From Litoribrevibacter albus (GTDB lineage Bacteria > Pseudomonadota > Gammaproteobacteria > Pseudomonadales > Litoribrevibacteraceae): 64,000 bases of DNA. Below are positions 21,077 to 30,737 of the stretch, piece after piece. Position 1 is the first letter of the stretch, and the number at the start of each line of letters is the position of its first letter. The DNA is taken from the NCBI RefSeq assembly GCF_030159995.1, contig NZ_BSNM01000011.1:434001-498000 (forward strand), written 5' to 3'. The position numbers and the translations under genes were made by a program. The notes under the pieces are model-generated. The model did not search any database and was not told where the DNA came from. It saw nothing but the letters and a program-made list of their open reading frames with translations.

Positions 21077-22450
21077 TCAATTTCTGGACTGCAAAGTTGC
21101 TAATTGATCTAAAAGTTTTTGATGAATACCACCAAAGCTCCCATTGCTCATACAGACAATGTGAGTCCCTGGCTTCGCAGCTGCGCACACCTGCATAATC
21201 AATTCATTCAAATCCGTGACCACGATATTGTGAGGCGCATCACCAAGGTAGTCGGCTAACTGATAATCCAGAGTGTCAGCCTGATACCAATAGCTTCTGT
21301 CTGCGGATTTTACCGAGGCTTCCAAAAGGTCGTTATGAACACCCATTTTCATCGTATTAGAACGAGGCTCTAACACTGCAATAATCGGCTGCTCCCCTAC
21401 TCGGCTTCGAACACCTTCCAGAGTTAAACGAATGGCGGTTGGGTGATGTGCAAAGTCATCATAGACAGTAACACCTGCGACTTGCCCCTTTACTTCCAGA
21501 CGACGTTTTACATTTTTAAAATTCCCCAAGGCATCAGCTACCACCTCGGGTAAAATACCGATACTTCGCGCAGCCGCAAAGACGCCCAAAGCGTTTGATA
21601 CATTATGCATTCCCAGCAGCGACCACTCGACGCGAGCGACAGTCTTACCCTCAAAGCTCACGTCAAATGCCGAACCATCAGGGTTCACCAATACAGCTTG
21701 CCAATCAGCGTCCTGACCGTCGATAGATAACGTGTTTCGATCACTCCAACAACCCCGTGCCAAAACATCCTGAACATTTTCTTCCATTGCTTGACTGATC
21801 ACCATGCCATTCGAGGGCACCGTACGTACCGCATGATGAAACTGGGTTTTTATTGCTTCCAAGTCGCGAAAGATATCCGCATGATCAAATTCGATGTTAT
21901 TAATCAACAAGGTATTTGCATGGTAATGTACGAACTTTGAACGCTTATCAAAAAACGCACTGTCGTACTCATCCGCCTCAATAACGAAAAAATCACTTTC
22001 GCCAACACGAGCAGAAACACCAAAGTTTTGAGGCACACCACCAATCAAATAGCCCGGTTTAAATCCAGCAAACTCCAATACCCAAGCCAACATACTCGAT
22101 GTAGTGGTTTTTCCATGAGTACCCGACACCGCCAACACCCACTTATCGCGCAACAGATGATCACCTAACCATTGCGGACCAGAGGTATAAGGAATATTTT
22201 CATTAAGAATTCGCTCAACACACGGATTTCCACGGCTCATGGCATTGCCGATCACCACCAAATCCGGCTTGGAATCCAGCTGGGCAGGATCAAACCCTTC
22301 GATAAGCTCAATACCGGCCGCTTCCAGTTGGTCACTCATCGGCGGATAGACATTTGCATCCGAGCCCGTCACTTTATGCCCCAACTGTTTCGCTATCTGC
22401 GCCAAACCACCCATGAAAGTGCCACAGACACCGAGAATATGAATATGCAT
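21077..22450 (-). CDS. mpl: Mpl, UDP-MurNAc:tripeptide ligase
   Basis: Encodes 457 residues, a Mur ligase. It has an N-terminal Rossmann start ([17 protein letters not shown]), the ATP loop [12 protein letters not shown] at 109-120 and later [10 protein letters not shown]. Mpl reattaches recycled murein tripeptide to UDP-MurNAc in peptidoglycan recycling. The leading [11 protein letters not shown] motif distinguishes Mpl from MurC. It is upstream of ubiX and divergent from fbp. Confidence 0.95.
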   Translation of the reverse strand: MHIHILGVCGTFMGGLAQIAKQLGHKVTGSDANVYPPMSDQLEAAGIELIEGFDPAQLDSKPDLVVIGNAMSRGNPCVERILNENIPYTSGPQWLGDHLLRDKWVLAVSGTHGKTTTSSMLAWVLEFAGFKPGYLIGGVPQNFGVSARVGESDFFVIEADEYDSAFFDKRSKFVHYHANTLLINNIEFDHADIFRDLEAIKTQFHHAVRTVPSNGMVISQAMEENVQDVLARGCWSDRNTLSIDGQDADWQAVLVNPDGSAFDVSFEGKTVARVEWSLLGMHNVSNALGVFAAARSIGILPEVVADALGNFKNVKRRLEVKGQVAGVTVYDDFAHHPTAIRLTLEGVRSRVGEQPIIAVLEPRSNTMKMGVHNDLLEASVKSADRSYWYQADTLDYQLADYLGDAPHNIVVTDLNELIMQVCAAAKPGTHIVCMSNGSFGGIHQKLLDQLATLQSRN

Positions 22451-22662
22451 ATCGACTGAAATCCTTTGCTTAAACCGTCAAACCAATGCTTTAGGTATTA
22501 TAGAAACCAGCGCACACACGAGCATAAAAGAAACACATCATCACGCTGAATTTTGACATTCGTCGACAAAGCATAACCCTTGCCTTTTCTCGTCGCAAAA
22601 TTTTCCTTTTTTAGATAGAATTGGCGGCAATTTTTTACGGTTAAACGTTTGGAGCTTAAAGA

Positions 22663-23628
22663 ATGACCACAATTAAAGACGCCTTAACGCAGCAAGGGTG
22701 TGATGCCTCGCTTATTGACGTAATTCAACGAATTTTGTCTGCCAGCAAGGACATATCTTTTAGATTGCAACAAGGCGCTCTAGCCGGAGTTCTTGGCTCA
22801 ACCGAAGATGAAAACGTACAAGGTGAAACTCAAAAGAAGCTGGACGTTATCTCTAACGATCTTTTGAAAGATGCACTAAAACAATCACCTTACGTTCATG
22901 GCATCGCGTCTGAAGAAGAAGATTTTGCCGTACCTGGCAATGACGGTGGTCAGTACCTGGTAACCTACGATCCGCTGGATGGCTCCTCCAATATCGACAT
23001 CAATGTTTCCGTTGGCACCATTTTCTCGATCATGAACACCACCGGCAATTCAGATCTTGGTGAAGATTTCCTTCAAGCAGGATCTAACCAGGTGGCAGCA
23101 GGTTACGTTCTTTATGGTCCATCCAGCATTCTTGTAATCACAACCGGTCAAGGCGTCTCTATGTGGACACTGGATCACACCATCGGTGAGTACGTACTTA
23201 CCAACGCTAAGGTTCAAATCCCGGAGCAAACCAAAGAATTCGCAATCAACATGTCTAACCAACGTTTTTGGGCAGAGCCTGTTCAAAACTACGTTGCGGA
23301 CTTGCTGGCCGGAGAAGAAGGTCCGATTGGTAAACGCTTTAACATGCGCTGGGTTGCCGCGATGGTCGCAGAAGTTCACCGTATTCTTACTCGCGGCGGA
23401 ATTTTCATGTATCCATGGGACAGCCGTGAACCAAACAAGCCAGGTAAACTACGTTTGATGTATGAAGGTAATCCTATGGCGTTTTTGGTCGAGCAGGCAG
23501 GCGGTTTATGCTGTACCGATAAAGAACGCATGTTGGACGTTCAGCCAACTGAAATCCATCAACGTGTTCCGGTATTCCTGGGCTCAAAAGAAGAAGTAGA
23601 AAGAGCAGCGTCGTACCACAATTCCTAG
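22663..23628 (+). CDS. fbp: Class I fructose-1,6-bisphosphatase
   Basis: Encodes 321 residues. The metal/substrate motif [20 protein letters not shown] and the C-terminal [13 protein letters not shown] and [20 protein letters not shown] define the class I enzyme of gluconeogenesis. The ATG follows TTGGAGC. The stop codon lies at the edge of a hairpin (23627-23664) that opens a long structured leader before the next gene. Confidence 0.96.
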   Translation: MTTIKDALTQQGCDASLIDVIQRILSASKDISFRLQQGALAGVLGSTEDENVQGETQKKLDVISNDLLKDALKQSPYVHGIASEEEDFAVPGNDGGQYLVTYDPLDGSSNIDINVSVGTIFSIMNTTGNSDLGEDFLQAGSNQVAAGYVLYGPSSILVITTGQGVSMWTLDHTIGEYVLTNAKVQIPEQTKEFAINMSNQRFWAEPVQNYVADLLAGEEGPIGKRFNMRWVAAMVAEVHRILTRGGIFMYPWDSREPNKPGKLRLMYEGNPMAFLVEQAGGLCCTDKERMLDVQPTEIHQRVPVFLGSKEEVERAASYHNS

Positions 23629-23835
23629 TACAACGGGTGGGCAGTGCTGATTCCCAGTTGTACTACAACGATCGGACTGCAAACAAGTTGCACAAGAATA
23701 ACAACGGGGTAATCCCCATCCGGGCTAGGTCTAGGCCAAGCCCAAGAAACTAACTACCTACTCTATCGAGCGGTTAAGTTTCGACTTAACCCTCGACGCT
23801 GATCGAAAGATCAGCCTAATATCGAGGAATAGACT
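23627..23835 (+). promoter_or_regulatory. Structured RNA leader of the DUF349 gene
   Basis: Successive hairpins fill this gap. AGTACAAC/GTTGTACT (23627-23664) has an inner TGGG/CCCA. TGCAA/TTGCA follows near 23680. GGGG-TAAT-CCCC is at 23706-23717, and GGGCT/AGCCC with an inner GG/CC is at 23722-23743. GGTTAAGT-TTCG-ACTTAACC (23772-23791) has a UUCG tetraloop, and GCTGATC-GAAA-GATCAGC (23798-23815) has a GAAA tetraloop. CCTCGA (23791-23796) can pair with TCGAGG (23822-23827), which covers the Shine-Dalgarno GAGGA. The bases 23792-23796 can instead pair with TCGAG (23766-23770). The ligand or trigger is unknown. Confidence 0.65.
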
Positions 23836-26595
23836 GTGGCAAACTTTTTTAAACAAATTTTCAAACCAAAATGGCAACATAAATCAGAAGATGTAAGAGC
23901 AACTGCAGTATCACAACTTTCCGATCAGAACCCAGAGCAAAAAGACATTCTGATCCAGGTGTTAACCAACGATACCTCCGACAAAGTCAAACAAACTGCC
24001 ATTCTTCAAATTTCCCAACTCGATCACCTGATTGAGCTAAGCCACAGCAACAACAAAAGCATTCAATCTCTCGCTCAAGGTCGACTCAGCGACACGCTTT
24101 CAATTGAAAACAAACAAAACTGGCCTAAAGACCCGCAACAAATTAGAGACTTGGTGATCTCCCTACCAAATCTACCAACCATCAGCGAACTGGTGTCGCA
24201 AATCACCGATCAAAAACAACTGGCTAAAATTGCAGAGCAAGCACGAGTGGCTGCGGTTCGACAACAAGCGACCGTTGAAATTTCCGATGAAGCCATTCTT
24301 GAAGAGTTAGAGAAAGCAGTAAAAGGCAAAGACAAAGGTTGTCAGAAAATTATTCGTGACAAGCTTTCTTCACTGAATGAAGCACGCGAACGCCAAGCGA
24401 TGGCGGAAGCTGAGATCATCCAAACCATTCAAGCCGCAGAACAGCAGGCAAAACTGCCTTATCAGCCTTTGTGTGAAGCAAAACTGGATACGCTACAAAC
24501 GCGCTGGAACAAAATTAAAGCCGATGCAAACAGCGAGTATCAAGCACAGTTTGAAACCGCACTAAACCAGTGTAAGCAAATCATCGCCGAGCATTATCAT
24601 GCAGAAAGTGAGAAGCAGGCTCAGGTTGAAGCACACAAAGACGCTAAGGAAGAGCAGGAAGCAACAATTACTCTGCTTGAAAGCGAACAAGATGGCATCA
24701 TCGAACAAGGCGACTTCAACAGCCCGGCCTTGAATGCGTTACTTAAAACACAAGCCAACCGTTGGCAAGACAGTTGCGAGACCACCAAACCATCCAAGTC
24801 TCTGGAAAATCGTTACGCTCGTGTCTGTAAATCCCTAGAACACTTCATTCAAGCCAAAGATACTCTGGAAGAAAAGAAAGAAGAGCTGCAAGCCCTTCTG
24901 AATTCTGAGACGCCTGATCTGGACGCGTTGAAATCCTTCCTGGCTTCACTGAACTGGCCGTCAGAGCTTAAAGAACCAGAATTACTGACTCAGGCTCACA
25001 ATGCCTTGGGCGATGCACAGAAAGAGCAACGCCGTGTTCGCAGCAACCTAAAGCAAGACTGCAAACAAGCAGACGAATTACTGTCTAAGGCAGAAGAGAT
25101 GCTGACCGAAGGCACCCTGAAAGGAATTTATCATAACCTTCGTCAGGCTCAGGAACTGATGCAAAGTTGGCCAAACGAGCGCAAGATCAATAAGCGTCTA
25201 CGTCAACTTCAATACAAATTCAAAGAAATGAAAGACTGGCAGGACTACGCGGTTCTTCCAAAACTGGAAGAGTTGTGTGATCGCATGGAGTCTCTGGTTG
25301 ATGCTGACATGCCGCTAGAAACCCTGTCGTCACAGTTAAAACAAGCACGTAACGATTGGCGCGAACTGGGCTATGGCGACAACAACTATGGCCAGGCGCT
25401 TTGGCATCGCTTCAAAGATGCGTCCGACAAGGTCAATGAGCGCTGCAAACCTTACTTTGAAGCCGTGGGTGCATTGCGTGAACAGAACCTCGAACTCCGC
25501 AAATCCATCATTACACAGCTGACCGAGTTCGTTGAAAAAGTCGATTGGGAAAAAGCGGACTGGAAAGTCATCGACAAGCTATACAAGCAATCCATTGAAG
25601 AATGGAAGCAAGCAACGCCGGTGGATCGTGCAGAAGTGAAGAAAATCCAAGACAGTTTCGATCAACCTTTGCATTTACTGAAAGACCGTATCAAAGCTGA
25701 GCGCGATAAGAACACTCAAACCAAACAAGATCTTCTTGAGCAATCGAAAGAGTTACTATCGCTTGATAATCTGAAACAAGCTACCGATAAAGCGAAGACG
25801 CTTCAGAAGCAATGGCAAGAAGTAGGCATCTGTCACCGTCGCCAGGAACAACACCTATGGAAGGAATTCCGCGAGGTCTGTGATGAGCTGTTCGGTAAGC
25901 GCTCGGATCAATGGAAAGAGCAACAAGATCAACGTGAAACTAATCTTCACCAAGCCGCTGAGATTATTGACCAGATCAAACAACTGGCTCAATCAGACGT
26001 TGAAGAAGCCAAAGAGCTGGCTGCAAAATTAAGAGAACTGCAAGGTAATTATGGGAATTTAGGCAGTCTGCCAAGAGACCATTATGAAGCCTTGGAAGAA
26101 CGCTATCGTGAAGCGTCTGATCTCGTTAAAGAACGCATGTCAGAACTGAAGCGAGCTCACAAAGCAAAACAAGGTGAAGCGCTGGTTGAAAAACTTCGAA
26201 TCTATCAAAGCATCAGCACCAAGTCGTTGCCAGAAGACGAAGCAACTCAACAATGGCAGGCCCTCAACATTGACGATGATAAGCTTGGAAAAGTGTTGGA
26301 GTCAGCATGGAGCGCCCTGCTTTCTGGTAAATCCAGCCTGCAACCAACTACTGAAGATAAGTTACGCGAGTTGTGTATCCGCAGTGAAATCATTGCAGAC
26401 AAGCCTTCGCCAGACGCAGACCAAAGCTTGCGTATGTCTCTGCAAGTTGAGCGTTTGTCTCGCGGCATGACATCAGGTGAGAATCAAAAGGAAACAACCA
26501 CTTCGTTGCTTTCTGAGTGGTTAAGCCTGGAAGTACCAAGTCATAACTTCGACGAGTATCTCAATCGCCTACTGGTGGCGCTAGAGTATAAGTAA
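23836..26595 (+). CDS. Large DUF349 coiled-coil protein
   Basis: Encodes 919 residues starting with GTG, with GAGGA seven bases upstream. The first 80 residues look like short HEAT-type helical repeats (SEDVRATAVSQLSD, DKVKQTAILQISQL). The remainder is a chain of charged helical DUF349 modules with recurring W-pairs (KARNDWRELGYGDNN-like, QWKEVG-like segments such as LQKQWQEVGICHRRQEQHLW). Related proteins occur next to fbp in pseudomonads as far as I recall, and no function is established. There is no signal peptide, so it is probably cytosolic. Expression may be set by the structured leader. Confidence 0.85.
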   Translation: MANFFKQIFKPKWQHKSEDVRATAVSQLSDQNPEQKDILIQVLTNDTSDKVKQTAILQISQLDHLIELSHSNNKSIQSLAQGRLSDTLSIENKQNWPKDPQQIRDLVISLPNLPTISELVSQITDQKQLAKIAEQARVAAVRQQATVEISDEAILEELEKAVKGKDKGCQKIIRDKLSSLNEARERQAMAEAEIIQTIQAAEQQAKLPYQPLCEAKLDTLQTRWNKIKADANSEYQAQFETALNQCKQIIAEHYHAESEKQAQVEAHKDAKEEQEATITLLESEQDGIIEQGDFNSPALNALLKTQANRWQDSCETTKPSKSLENRYARVCKSLEHFIQAKDTLEEKKEELQALLNSETPDLDALKSFLASLNWPSELKEPELLTQAHNALGDAQKEQRRVRSNLKQDCKQADELLSKAEEMLTEGTLKGIYHNLRQAQELMQSWPNERKINKRLRQLQYKFKEMKDWQDYAVLPKLEELCDRMESLVDADMPLETLSSQLKQARNDWRELGYGDNNYGQALWHRFKDASDKVNERCKPYFEAVGALREQNLELRKSIITQLTEFVEKVDWEKADWKVIDKLYKQSIEEWKQATPVDRAEVKKIQDSFDQPLHLLKDRIKAERDKNTQTKQDLLEQSKELLSLDNLKQATDKAKTLQKQWQEVGICHRRQEQHLWKEFREVCDELFGKRSDQWKEQQDQRETNLHQAAEIIDQIKQLAQSDVEEAKELAAKLRELQGNYGNLGSLPRDHYEALEERYREASDLVKERMSELKRAHKAKQGEALVEKLRIYQSISTKSLPEDEATQQWQALNIDDDKLGKVLESAWSALLSGKSSLQPTTEDKLRELCIRSEIIADKPSPDADQSLRMSLQVERLSRGMTSGENQKETTTSLLSEWLSLEVPSHNFDEYLNRLLVALEYK

Positions 26596-26600
26596 TGCGC

Positions 26601-26635
26601 TTGAATGCCCTGACGTCTCAGGTCAGGGCATTCAA
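26601..26635. terminator. Long hairpin after the DUF349 gene
   Basis: Two 14-base arms (TTGAATGCCCTGAC / GTCAGGGCATTCAA) with a 7-nt loop are perfectly complementary, starting 5 bases after the stop. No T-run follows on either strand. It lies between convergent genes and probably protects or ends both transcripts. Confidence 0.6.
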
Positions 26636-26673
26636 TCAAGTCGTGCCATGCAGCCGAACGATGCAGATTAAGT

Positions 26674-27465
26674 TTACTGACGTTCAACCGCCAGTCGATC
26701 GTAAAAATCCTTAATCCACAAATCAAATTCTCCCGACTCCTTTGCCGCTTTCAATGCATCATTGAATTGCTGAATAATCTGTTTTGCGTCTTTTCGTTGC
26801 TTCGAGACAATAAAGTACAATCCTGCCTTAAAGACTGAATTCTTGAACACCTTCACCTTGAGTCCACCCACATGACTGAACAGCGTGTATTCACCTGTGA
26901 GTTTTTCTATCGGAATGATATCCATTCGGCCCTTCTCCAAAAGACGAAAACAGTCTGGTAAATCCGAAGGTGAATAGACCGTGAAATCCATCAATGAGAG
27001 CAGAGGTTCTCTTAATTCTTCAACGGAATAGCCATTCGGACGGCAAATACGCGTCCAGTTTTTCTGCTTTAACAGCTCAACAGACCACTCCTCTTCTTCT
27101 ACTTCATCACGTACAAACAAATAGCTGCCAATATCAAAAACGGCTTCAGAATAATAAAAGTCCTTATCTCGCTCTTTATCCCACACATATGGGAAGGTAC
27201 CTAAATGTATTCCCTGCTTTGTTTGTTCATAGCCCCGAACCCAAGGTTGATAAATGATCTCGTTGTCGTAATAGTTTTCGGTCTTATCAAATATTTTTTT
27301 AATGATCGGCACCATCAGACCGTTTTCAGGCAGGCTTTTATCGACATAGGGTGGATACAAATCCCCAGTGGTAATTGTTTCCGTACCATGTGCCGCGGAA
27401 GCCATCCAACCAAAGCAGGAGATCACAAGGCAAACCCGGATCATAACCAAGAATTTGAAATTCAT
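26674..27465 (-). CDS. Periplasmic solute-binding protein, family 3 type
   Basis: Encodes 263 residues. A signal peptide ending ...MASAAHG is followed by ITTGDLYPPYVD, GLMVPIIKKIFD and YQPWVRGYEQTKQG, the layout of SBP_bac_3 proteins. No permease or ATPase gene adjoins it, so it may be an orphan binding or sensing protein. Such single-domain members in marine bacteria often lack transport partners, and the ligand cannot be predicted. It is convergent with the DUF349 gene. Confidence 0.8.
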   Translation of the reverse strand: MNFKFLVMIRVCLVISCFGWMASAAHGTETITTGDLYPPYVDKSLPENGLMVPIIKKIFDKTENYYDNEIIYQPWVRGYEQTKQGIHLGTFPYVWDKERDKDFYYSEAVFDIGSYLFVRDEVEEEEWSVELLKQKNWTRICRPNGYSVEELREPLLSLMDFTVYSPSDLPDCFRLLEKGRMDIIPIEKLTGEYTLFSHVGGLKVKVFKNSVFKAGLYFIVSKQRKDAKQIIQQFNDALKAAKESGEFDLWIKDFYDRLAVERQ

Positions 27466-27547
27466 TTTTGCTTCCCAGTTAACATCTTTATATGATGGTC
27501 TGAACTTAGAATAATCAAAAAAAATAATAACTACTTAAGGATAGAAT

Positions 27548-27961
27548 ATGCGTCCCATTCTGGCTGTCCTCTCAGCAAGTTTTTTAACATTTGCTTCTCA
27601 GAGTCATGCAGAGTTTCAGATTGATTCCATCGGTGCGGGTTATTGGGTAGAACAAAATCCTTACATAGAGGTCTATCACGAAACCGAATTCGGGCTACAT
27701 CCCCAAGTCTTTTTTGGACCTGAAGTGGTGGGAGTCAGTGTCAAAACGGATCCACTTATTGAGAAGTATGGTGTAGGCGTCGCCCCTTATTTCGGTTTAG
27801 GTGGGGCTGAAAGCGATGTTCAAGGTTTGTTAGGTGTTGAGTTCGATAAGCACTTCAAAGTATCGAATCATCGTCTTGATGGCTATTTCCGTTTAAATGT
27901 CGACTTCGATAACACCGAATTCATGTTAGGCGCTCGTTATTTCTTTGACAGCAAAGAATAA
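27548..27961 (+). CDS. Secreted small protein, possible outer-membrane beta fold
   Basis: Encodes 137 residues. The signal peptide (MRPILAVLSASFLTFASQSHA) precedes alternating polar/hydrophobic strands rich in Gly and aromatics (GAGYWVEQNPYIEVY, GVGVAPYFGLGGAE, FMLGARYFF) and ends near the aromatic pair FF. This is what a small beta-barrel or barrel-like periplasmic protein looks like. I do not recognise a family. The ATG follows AAGGA. Confidence 0.75.
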   Translation: MRPILAVLSASFLTFASQSHAEFQIDSIGAGYWVEQNPYIEVYHETEFGLHPQVFFGPEVVGVSVKTDPLIEKYGVGVAPYFGLGGAESDVQGLLGVEFDKHFKVSNHRLDGYFRLNVDFDNTEFMLGARYFFDSKE

Positions 27962-28019
27962 TCCGACCAAACAACATACATACTCTTTCGACCTAACCCG
28001 TCAATCGAGACGCATACCA

Positions 28020-28373
28020 ATGAACATTAAAGCAGTTATTTGTTTCAGCATTATCATCACCTGCCTTTTTTCACTAGAGAGTCGAGCGGGAGGCAAGCAC
28101 TCGCCCTTACTTATGCTGATTAGCAACAAATTGAAGATTGAAAAATTGATCACTGCTGCAGAAGAAAATCCACAGCAATGTAAAACCACTGCAGACCAGG
28201 CATGGAAATTACTCAAACCCAGTCTGCATATGCTGCGGGAATACAGCCAGGAGAAAGCAGGTAACTACCTGAATCAGGAAGCTTATGCCACCAGCTTAGA
28301 ACAACGCGCTAAGATGCTGGAAAACTTTTCTAACCTGATGGATAAGGTCTTTCACCTCAAAGAAACCTGTTAA
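28020..28373 (+). CDS. Small secreted helical protein, unknown
   Basis: Encodes 117 residues. A signal peptide (MNIKAVICFSIIITCLFSLESRA) precedes a helical mature part with two cysteines (PQQCKTT and the C-terminal KETC) that could form a disulfide. I prefer the ATG at 28020 because the signal peptide starts there; an upstream start at 27945 would overlap the previous gene. It overlaps the convergent CBS gene by 4 bases. I know no family for it. Confidence 0.65.
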   Translation: MNIKAVICFSIIITCLFSLESRAGGKHSPLLMLISNKLKIEKLITAAEENPQQCKTTADQAWKLLKPSLHMLREYSQEKAGNYLNQEAYATSLEQRAKMLENFSNLMDKVFHLKETC

Positions 28374-28852
28374 TCACCTGCCTGAACCGGCTCGACGCTT
28401 CCTTCAGACGGATCATGTTCGTTTGCCGAAGCGTCACCGCCCTCCACTCGACGTAACACAAACTTAATCACATCCCGCCACGTCAGAATGCCCAACAAGT
28501 TTTTCTCGTCGTCCACCACAGGCAAACAAGAGACCGATTGTTCGATGATGGTACGTAAGGCACGGGCAGCACTGGTATTCGGATACACAGTCAACGGCCC
28601 TCGACTCATAAACTGATGTGCAGGTTTTCTCAGAACTTCAATTTCCGCCACCGTGGCATTACCAGACTCTACACGAGGTGAAATATGGTAGAGCACATCA
28701 CGATCAGAAATCATCCCGATCAACTTATTATGCTCATCCACCACAGGTAGATGATGAAACCTGTGTTGTTTGAAAATCTTCCATATGTCGGAGAGAAGCG
28801 TATCCATCTTCACCGTCTCGACGTTAGGAGTCATTAAATCTGATACTTTCAT
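28370..28852 (-). CDS. Tandem CBS-domain protein
   Basis: Encodes 160 residues. The first CBS unit reads MKVSDLMTPNVETVKMDT...HHLPVVDEHNKLIGMISDRDVL, and the second runs from FMSRGPLTVYPNTSAARALR to SCLPVVDDEKNLLGILTWRDV. A CBS pair (Bateman module) binds adenosine nucleotides. As a stand-alone protein it probably regulates a partner that is not identifiable here. An acidic tail (DASANEHDPSEGS) follows. It is 66 bases downstream of the yheT-like gene on the same strand. Confidence 0.88.
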   Translation of the reverse strand: MKVSDLMTPNVETVKMDTLLSDIWKIFKQHRFHHLPVVDEHNKLIGMISDRDVLYHISPRVESGNATVAEIEVLRKPAHQFMSRGPLTVYPNTSAARALRTIIEQSVSCLPVVDDEKNLLGILTWRDVIKFVLRRVEGGDASANEHDPSEGSVEPVQAGD

Positions 28853-28918
28853 CCTTTTTCTCCTGCTTGTTGCTGCATCCTTTCTAAGAGTATAGAAGTT
28901 TCTTTTGTAACCAAGTAC

Positions 28919-29887
28919 TTAAAAATGTGTCGCTAAAAACTCGGCCACACGTTGCTCAATCCAATAACTTCCATCGGGTTGGAACGAAACAAATCCGACA
29001 TGCCCGCCATGTTCAGGCGTTTCCAGATAGACATGATCCAACGATTCCAGTCTTGAGTATGGGTATGCGGATTCAGATAAAAACGGATCATCCTTGGCAT
29101 TCACCACCAATGCCGGTATTTGAATTTGATCAAGATACCCCAGGCAACTGGATTTATTCCAATAATCCTGCGCATCATCGAAGCCATGCAAAGGCGCGGT
29201 ATACAGATCATCAAATTCCTGGAAGTTTTTGATGCGTGCTAATGGTTCCGTAGGAATATCAGGAAATTGGCTATGCTTCAGATGCATCTTACTGCGAAGG
29301 TCTTTCAAGAAGCGCTTCATGTAGATTTGATTCTCACGCTTGGCCAACTCATAAGCACACCCTTCCAGATCACACGGGACAGAGACACCAACCACAACGC
29401 GAACTTTCGGATCTAAGCTCCGGTGCTCTCGGCCACAATGCAACAGACTGAGATTACCCCCCATGCTAAAACCGACTAAAGCAATGTGATCGTAGTCTTT
29501 TTGAGCGTGCTCAATCACCTGAGCTAAATCTTCGGTAGCACCACTGTGATAAAAACGTTTTTGTCGATTCATAAAGGGACCGCAAGAACGGAAGTTCCAC
29601 GCCAGAGCATCGTAGCCCATTGCGTTCATTTTACGGCACATCCCTAACACGTAAGGACGTTCGCTGTGACCTTCCAAGCCATGCGAGACAATCACTAACT
29701 TACGATTCGAGGCCCCTTGATTGATACGATACCAATCCAGGCAAAGCAAATCCTGATCATCCGTATCAATGGTTTCTCTGGCACTGAATGGCAAATGCAG
29801 TTTACGGAATAACGATGGATAAATGGTATTCAGATGTCCATTCCTTAACCACCAAGGCGCACGGTAACTCGAACGCTCAATCAACAT
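28919..29887 (-). CDS. YheT-family alpha/beta hydrolase
   Basis: Encodes about 322 residues from the ATG at 29887. Family marks are RAPWWLRNGHLNTIYPSLFR near the start, the nucleophile elbow GFSMGGNLSLLHCG, the acid region NAKDDPFL and the histidine region TPEHGGHVGFV. YheT proteins are hydrolases of unsettled substrate, probably esterase-like. An upstream in-frame start (29950) would add a poorly conserved hydrophobic leader that I consider unlikely. It is divergent from a TetR gene. Confidence 0.88.
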   Translation of the reverse strand: MLIERSSYRAPWWLRNGHLNTIYPSLFRKLHLPFSARETIDTDDQDLLCLDWYRINQGASNRKLVIVSHGLEGHSERPYVLGMCRKMNAMGYDALAWNFRSCGPFMNRQKRFYHSGATEDLAQVIEHAQKDYDHIALVGFSMGGNLSLLHCGREHRSLDPKVRVVVGVSVPCDLEGCAYELAKRENQIYMKRFLKDLRSKMHLKHSQFPDIPTEPLARIKNFQEFDDLYTAPLHGFDDAQDYWNKSSCLGYLDQIQIPALVVNAKDDPFLSESAYPYSRLESLDHVYLETPEHGGHVGFVSFQPDGSYWIEQRVAEFLATHF

Positions 29888-30004
29888 AACAGCTTCTCCA
29901 AGCCTCAATTCCAATAGCGCTATTAGGCCGAAAACACCTATAAAGGTCAAAACACATTCTCAGACTAGAACAAAATCAAACACCGGAAAACTTGACCTAA
30001 AAAA

Positions 30005-30045
30005 TGAATAGTGGTTCACTTCTTCAAAATATGAATCGAGATTCA
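30005..30045. promoter_or_regulatory. Two palindromic operator copies before the TetR gene
   Basis: TGAATAGTGGTTCA (30005-30018) and TGAATCGAGATTCA (30032-30045) share the form TGAAT-N-G-N-G-N-TTCA, and both are followed by C. The second is a near-perfect palindrome ending 4 bases before the TetR start codon. Their centres are 27 bp apart. This is the usual layout for TetR self-regulation. Confidence 0.6.
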
Positions 30046-30049
30046 CACT

Positions 30050-30664
30050 ATGGTTTATCGTGCTACTGCCAACACTCAGGCTAAAAAAGCCGAAAGTCGG
30101 GAACGACTTCTTAATGCAGGATTAGATCTTGTGCTAGAGGCAGGTTTCACTCAGCTCACAATCAACAGAGTTGCTCAACGAGCTCAAGTTGCTACTGGCA
30201 CTGTCTATCGATACTTCGCATCAAAAGGCGAACTCTGCGAAGAGATCTTCTTAAAAGCGACCAAGATCGAGCTGGCAAAAGTCACCGAAACCTGCAAAAC
30301 CCCTGGCAAGTCGCCCTATCAACGAATGAAAACGACCTTATCCGAGTTTGCTTACCGTGCGATTAAAGGTCGCCGATTGGCTTACGCGCTGATAGCCGAG
30401 CCGGTAGACAGCATGCTGGATGAAACCCGTTTGCAATTTCGACGAGCCTACGCAGAACAATTTTCCGATTTGATTAGCGAAGGAATTGAAGCTGGCGACT
30501 TTCGAGAACAATCCCCGATGATTGCAGCTACAGCGATTGTTGGTGCTATTACCGAGGCACTGGTTGGTCCCCTATCCCCAAACAACTGCAATCCGATTGA
30601 GAGTCAAAAGTTGACCTCGGACATTGTGGACTTTTGTATGAAGGCGATATCACAAAGGGCCTGA
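30050..30664 (+). CDS. TetR-family repressor
   Basis: Encodes 204 residues. The helix-turn-helix spans about 18-60 (ESRERLLNAGLDLVLEAGF, then INRVAQRAQVATGTVYRYFASK), followed by a helical ligand-binding domain. The gene lies 73 bases upstream of the aidB-like gene in the same direction. Two palindromes sit directly before its start, so it probably represses itself and aidB. Its ligand might be an acyl-CoA or fatty acid, given that neighbour, which is inference. Confidence 0.9.
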   Translation: MVYRATANTQAKKAESRERLLNAGLDLVLEAGFTQLTINRVAQRAQVATGTVYRYFASKGELCEEIFLKATKIELAKVTETCKTPGKSPYQRMKTTLSEFAYRAIKGRRLAYALIAEPVDSMLDETRLQFRRAYAEQFSDLISEGIEAGDFREQSPMIAATAIVGAITEALVGPLSPNNCNPIESQKLTSDIVDFCMKAISQRA

Positions 30665-30737
30665 CCTTAAAGGCAGCAACAAAAGAAACGACTCAAAGAC
30701 AGAATTTAAACGTCAATCTAAGTTATAGGCAAAAGAG

